Of a DNA stretch of 26,066 nt, positions 22,525-26,066 are shown piece by piece. The DNA is from GWA2-66-18 sp964537395 (lineage in GTDB: Bacteria; Elusimicrobiota; Elusimicrobia; UBA1565; UBA9628): positions 1-26,066 of the forward strand of contig CAZIBN010000054.1 in assembly GCA_964537395.1 (NCBI GenBank). The letters run 5' to 3'. The notes under the pieces are model-generated. The model saw only the letters and a list, made by a program, of their open reading frames with translations, was not told the origin of the DNA and did no database searches. The position numbers and the translations under genes were made by a program. Positions within the stretch are counted from its first letter, which is position 1; the number at the start of each line of letters is the position of its first letter.

Positions 22525-23848
22525 CTTTGAGAGCCTGCTCGAGCGTCGCCACCGTGCGGTCCGCGTCCTGCACGGTCCAGCACATGGGAGGCTGGATGCG
22601 CAAAGTGTTACCCTCGAGCCCGCCCTTGCCGACGAGCACGCCCTGGTCCTTCATGGACTCGACGACGCGGACCGTGAGGTCGGGCGCGATCTCCTTCGAC
22701 TTCCGGTCCTTGACGAGTTCCACACCGATCATGAGGCCCATGCCGCGCACGTCGCCCACGCGCTCATCCTTGAGCTGGAGCTTCTTGAGCCCGGCGATCA
22801 GACGATCGCCGACCTTCTTGGAGTTCCCGGCGAGATCGTCCTTCTCGACGACGTCCATCACCGCGTCCGCCGCGGCGATGGCCATGGGCCCGCCTCCGAA
22901 GGTGTTGTAGTGGAGCAGGCCCTTCATCGAGTCGGCGATGGCACGCGTGGTGATGATCGCGCCGATCGGGTAGCCGTTGCCAAGGCCTTTGGCCATGACG
23001 ATGATGTCCGGCTTGGCGCCCCAATGCTTGATGCCGAAGTAGTGCTCGCCGGTGCGGCCGACGCCGGCCTGGACCTCGTCGCAGATGAACAATCCGCCGT
23101 GCTTGTGGACGATTTCCACGGCCGCCTTGAAGTATTCGATACCCGGCGTGATCAATCCGCCCACGCCCATGATGGTCTCGGCAAAAAAGCCCGCGAGCTT
23201 GCCCTGCGTCGAGGCCTTCACGGTCGCCTCGAGGCCTTTGACGGCGGCCCGGGTGCTCTGCTCGGGCGTCCCGTCGAAGCGGTACATGTAGTCGGTGGGC
23301 GTGAAAGAGATGCCGACGGGATAGGGCTGCTGGTTGCGCCAGTTGTGCTGCCCGGTCAGCGCCGTCGTCAGCAAGGTGCGGCCGTGGTAGGAGCGTTGGA
23401 CCGCGATGAAGTCGTGGCGGCCGGTATAGGTCTTCGCCACGAAGGCCGCCATCTCGTTGGCCTCGGAGCCGGAGTTCGTGAAGAAGCAGACTTCCATTTC
23501 CGGGTTGACGGTCTTGGCCTTGTCCGCGAGGCGCTTGGCGAACGCGCCGACGGCGGGATGTAGATAGAGGGGCGGCTCGTGCTGGAGCTTGTCGATCTGG
23601 GCTTTCAGCTTGGCGACGAAATGAGGATGGGAGTGCCCGATCGAGACCGTCGCCACGCCGGCGAAGCCGTCGAGGTATTCCTTGCCGTTCTCATCGAAGA
23701 GGAACTGCATGCGTCCCTCGACGATCTGGATGGGCTTGGCGAACATCGGCCCGGGCAGCGGCATGAGGTGCGCGGCGCGCAGGGCGGCGATCTCGGCCGT
23801 GGTCTGGGCCTTCGGGGATTTCAGGGCGACGGGATTTTTAGGGCTCAT
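22517..23848 (-). CDS. Class III aminotransferase, AGXT2-like
   Basis: 443 aa PLP enzyme. FLFDENGKEYLDGFAGVATV, NSGSEANEMA, YHGRTLLTTALTG, ICDEVQAGVGRTG and the PLP lysine K287 in VMAKGLGNGYPIGA place it in the class III group. The N-terminal MPLPGPMFAKPIQIVEG pattern resembles alanine-glyoxylate aminotransferase 2 and its omega-amino-acid relatives. Possible substrates include beta-alanine, 3-aminoisobutyrate, 4-aminobutyrate or a phospho-amine; the motifs do not decide. In this operon, transamination of an omega-amine whose semialdehyde is oxidised by the adjacent dehydrogenase is the simplest reading. Confidence 0.88.
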   Translation of the reverse strand: MSPKNPVALKSPKAQTTAEIAALRAAHLMPLPGPMFAKPIQIVEGRMQFLFDENGKEYLDGFAGVATVSIGHSHPHFVAKLKAQIDKLQHEPPLYLHPAVGAFAKRLADKAKTVNPEMEVCFFTNSGSEANEMAAFVAKTYTGRHDFIAVQRSYHGRTLLTTALTGQHNWRNQQPYPVGISFTPTDYMYRFDGTPEQSTRAAVKGLEATVKASTQGKLAGFFAETIMGVGGLITPGIEYFKAAVEIVHKHGGLFICDEVQAGVGRTGEHYFGIKHWGAKPDIIVMAKGLGNGYPIGAIITTRAIADSMKGLLHYNTFGGGPMAIAAADAVMDVVEKDDLAGNSKKVGDRLIAGLKKLQLKDERVGDVRGMGLMIGVELVKDRKSKEIAPDLTVRVVESMKDQGVLVGKGGLEGNTLRIQPPMCWTVQDADRTVATLEQALKDA

Positions 23849-24456
23849 GCGTTCCTCCGAAGTTTAGCGTCGAGCGAGAGGGCCAGGCACAGGCCGGCCC
23901 CGGACAGCAATCCATCCATCAAGTTGACCGGCGACGGCAGAAAGGAGACCGGGCTCCATCGCACCTTCGTGTAGGAAGGCACGGCCCAGAGGAAGAACGA
24001 GAGCACGCCGTAGGCGCTGAGCGAGCCCAGCCCCGCCGCGAGCGCGCCCCGCCACCAGGAGGTCCCGGTGCTGAGCGCTCCGAGCGTCAGGATGGTGGCC
24101 CAGGCGGCCGCCGTATAAACGACGATGACCGCCAGCTGCCATTGCGGCGTGCCGCCGAGGCCGCGCGGCATGCCCCAGCCCGGGTAGCGGGTCAGCGCGG
24201 CCATTACGGCGGCGATGCCGATAAGCGGGCCGAGGAATCCGACCAGCGCCGTCGCGGCGCGACGCCCGGCCGCGGCGCCGATGGCGGCGTAGAACACCGC
24301 CGTGTACAGCGCGATCAGGAAGAACTGCGGTCCGTACGGCCCGCGCAGGAAGCCTTCGGCCCCCGCGCGGTCTGCCGCCGTGCTCAGGACATGGGCGAGG
24401 ACCGCGCCGAAGAAACCGGCGGCTCCCCCTCCCACGATCGCTGAGAAAGGCGTCAT
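23845..24456 (-). CDS. Multi-pass membrane protein of unknown function
   Basis: 203 aa from ATG 24456, 8 nt after the aldehyde dehydrogenase stop. A longer frame to 24804 runs antisense-like through the dehydrogenase and is rejected. Five or six hydrophobic segments: about 4-25, 45-63, 67-85, 103-125, 135-158 and a weak one near 178-196. It contains Gly-rich helices (GGGAAGFFGAVLAHVL) and a WGMPRGLGGTPQWQ loop. No family recognised. It overlaps the downstream aminotransferase by 4 nt (ATGA), so it is co-translated. Confidence 0.65.
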   Translation of the reverse strand: MTPFSAIVGGGAAGFFGAVLAHVLSTAADRAGAEGFLRGPYGPQFFLIALYTAVFYAAIGAAAGRRAATALVGFLGPLIGIAAVMAALTRYPGWGMPRGLGGTPQWQLAVIVVYTAAAWATILTLGALSTGTSWWRGALAAGLGSLSAYGVLSFFLWAVPSYTKVRWSPVSFLPSPVNLMDGLLSGAGLCLALSLDAKLRRNA

Positions 24457-24464
24457 GCTCGGTT

Positions 24465-25973
24465 CTAGTACAGGTTCGAGGCGCGGCGGCTGCCGGTGTA
24501 GTCGAGGAACACGGTCTTCTGCTCGGTGAAGAAGTGCATGCCTTCCTTCGCCATCTCGCGCTCGCCGACGCCGGAGCCCTTCACGCCGCCGAAGGGCACC
24601 TGGGCCTCTCCGCCGATCGTGGGACTGTTGAGGTGCACCATGCCGGCCTCGACTTCTTCCGTGAAACGCATCGCGAGGGTGAGGTCCTGGGAGTAGAACG
24701 CGCAGGTCAGGCCGAAAGGCGAATCGTTGGCGAGTTCGACGGCCTTGTCGAAGTCGTTGGTGCGCGCGACGGCGAGCACCGGTCCGAACACCTCTTCCTG
24801 CCAAAGGCGCGACCTGGGATTGACGTTGTCAAAGATCGTCGGCTCGACGAAATAGCCGTGGGCGTATTCGCCCTCCGTCAGGCGGTTGCCGCCGCACAGG
24901 AGCTTGGCCCCTTCCTTCTTTCCGATCTCGATGTAGTCGAGGTTGGTCTTGAGCTGGCTCTCATCCACCGCCGGTCCCATGCCCGTGGCCTTGTCGAGGC
25001 CGTTGCCGACCTTGATCTTGGCCGTCTCGGCGAGGAGCATTTTAAGAAACGTATCTGCGATCGCGTCGTGAAGAATCAGGCGCGAGGTGGCCGTGCAGCG
25101 CTGGCCCGTCGAGCCGAAGGCTCCCTTCATCACGCCGGCGAGTGCCAGCTCGAGGTCGGCGTCGTCCCAGACGACCGCGGGGTTCTTGCCGCCCATCTCG
25201 CAGACGACGGGGATGCCGCGCGCGCCGCAGATGGTGTGGATGCGCACGCCGATCTCGTTGGAGCCGGTAAACGACACGGCCTTGATGCGCGGATCCTCGA
25301 CGAGGGTGTCGCCCATCGCGGAGCCCGCGCCGAGCACCAGGTTCAGCACGCCCGGCGGAAGGCCGGCGTCTTCGAAGGCTTTGACGAGCGCCACGGCCAG
25401 CGCGGGCACGAGCGAGGCGGGCTTGAAGATGACGCAGCAACCCGAGATCAGCGCCGGGGCGATCTTCCACGCGGGAATGGCGAACGGAAAGTTCCAGGGC
25501 GTGATGATCGAGACGACGCCGCGCGGGTGGCGGGTGGTGTAGAGCAGGTTCTTAGCGAGCTCGGAGGGCTGGGTGATGCCGCCCATGCGCAGGCCCTCGC
25601 CCGCGAACCACTCGATGAGCGTGATGCCCTTCTCCATCTCGCCGAGCGCCTCGGGCAGGATCTTTCCCTGCTCGAGCGTCATCAGGCGGGCCATCTCCTC
25701 CTTGCGCTCGCGCAGGATCAAGGCAGCCTTCATGAGGATGCGGCCGCGCACGGGCGGGGTCATCGCCTTCCACGCCGGGAACGCCTTCTGAGCCGCGTCG
25801 ATGGCGCGCAGGACGTCGGTCTTGTCGGCCCCCTTGAGCTTGGCCAGGACCTGGCGGTTATCGGCGGGGTTCGTCGAGATAATCTCGCGGGAGGACGAGC
25901 CGTCCACCCACTTGCCGGCGATGTACTGCTTTAAGATCGAGACTTCGGGGGTCGTCTTGGTCGCGGTGGGCAT
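24465..25973 (-). CDS. NAD(P)-dependent (semi)aldehyde dehydrogenase
   Basis: 502 aa, full-length ALDH. IITPWNFPFAIPAWK (with the oxyanion Asn), FTGSNEIG for cofactor binding, general base E259 in CEMGGKNP and catalytic C293 in FGSTGQRCTATSR are present at the normal 34-residue distance. The FGSTGQRCTA context is common in semialdehyde dehydrogenases such as succinic, 2-oxoglutaric or aminobutyraldehyde types. It would oxidise the product of one of the operon's aminotransferases. An AGAGGA ribosome-binding site (25983-25978) precedes ATG 25973. It is the first gene of the ten-gene minus-strand operon. Exact substrate unknown. Confidence 0.9.
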   Translation of the reverse strand: MPTATKTTPEVSILKQYIAGKWVDGSSSREIISTNPADNRQVLAKLKGADKTDVLRAIDAAQKAFPAWKAMTPPVRGRILMKAALILRERKEEMARLMTLEQGKILPEALGEMEKGITLIEWFAGEGLRMGGITQPSELAKNLLYTTRHPRGVVSIITPWNFPFAIPAWKIAPALISGCCVIFKPASLVPALAVALVKAFEDAGLPPGVLNLVLGAGSAMGDTLVEDPRIKAVSFTGSNEIGVRIHTICGARGIPVVCEMGGKNPAVVWDDADLELALAGVMKGAFGSTGQRCTATSRLILHDAIADTFLKMLLAETAKIKVGNGLDKATGMGPAVDESQLKTNLDYIEIGKKEGAKLLCGGNRLTEGEYAHGYFVEPTIFDNVNPRSRLWQEEVFGPVLAVARTNDFDKAVELANDSPFGLTCAFYSQDLTLAMRFTEEVEAGMVHLNSPTIGGEAQVPFGGVKGSGVGEREMAKEGMHFFTEQKTVFLDYTGSRRASNLY

Positions 25974-25983
25974 GGGATCCTCT

Positions 25984-26066
25984 GGTTAGCGGCGGTGGCC
26001 CGGGAAGGGGCGGCCGGGCACGATGATGATCGGTACGCGATGTTAGCCGCGGCGGTGGAGGTGGTG
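25984..26066. other. Right-edge region upstream of the aldehyde dehydrogenase
   Basis: 83 bases with no supported gene. A minus-strand frame entering from the edge ends HHLHRRG at a TAA (26045-26043) and could be the tail of another gene, but seven residues are too few to judge. No clear promoter for the dehydrogenase was recognised; it may lie beyond the edge. Confidence 0.3.

Overview
High-GC bacterial chromosome segment of about 26 kb with two oppositely oriented blocks that converge near 16,150-16,370. The envelope genes (uppS, cdsA, rseP) and a Tat-type lipoprotein point to a free-living bacterium, probably diderm. The phylum cannot be fixed from this window; an Elusimicrobiota-like lineage is only a guess from GC, gene order and protein flavour.

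Left block, plus strand (245-16149): a sugar-nucleotide reductase-like gene, then the conserved translation/envelope supercluster rpsB-tsf-pyrH-frr-uppS-cdsA-dxr-rseP-proS-rimP-nusA-infB-rbfA-truB-ribF, ending in a 70-residue cysteine-containing membrane peptide. The order resembles the Bacillus arrangement, but polC (between proS and rimP) and ylxR/ylxQ (between nusA and infB) are absent and hairpin-rich gaps with promoters stand there instead. A secreted protein of unknown function is cut by the left edge on the minus strand.

Right block, minus strand (25973 down to 16370): ten tightly packed genes. In transcription order: aldehyde dehydrogenase, membrane protein (203 aa), class III aminotransferase, proline-rich two-TM protein (254 aa), four-TM protein (119 aa), ornithine aminotransferase (rocD), then a polyamine-type ABC transporter in the order potA-potD-potB-potC. 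Nearly all junctions overlap or are a few bases apart. The block reads as uptake of a polyamine or related amine, transamination, and oxidation of the semialdehyde. The three membrane proteins of unknown function embedded in it are the best candidates for something undescribed.

The non-coding signals are the other interesting layer. Several starts (15937, 5016, 245) lie 6 nt after a TANNNT -10 box, which implies leaderless mRNAs; the 15937 case has a -35 box at ideal spacing. A strong promoter followed by two tandem hairpins, the second a textbook intrinsic terminator, precedes rimP-nusA-infB and suggests attenuation. A perfect 30-bp inverted repeat of REP/MITE type lies between rseP and proS. 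A 23-bp near-perfect inverted repeat with DnaA-box-like 9-mers marks the convergent junction.
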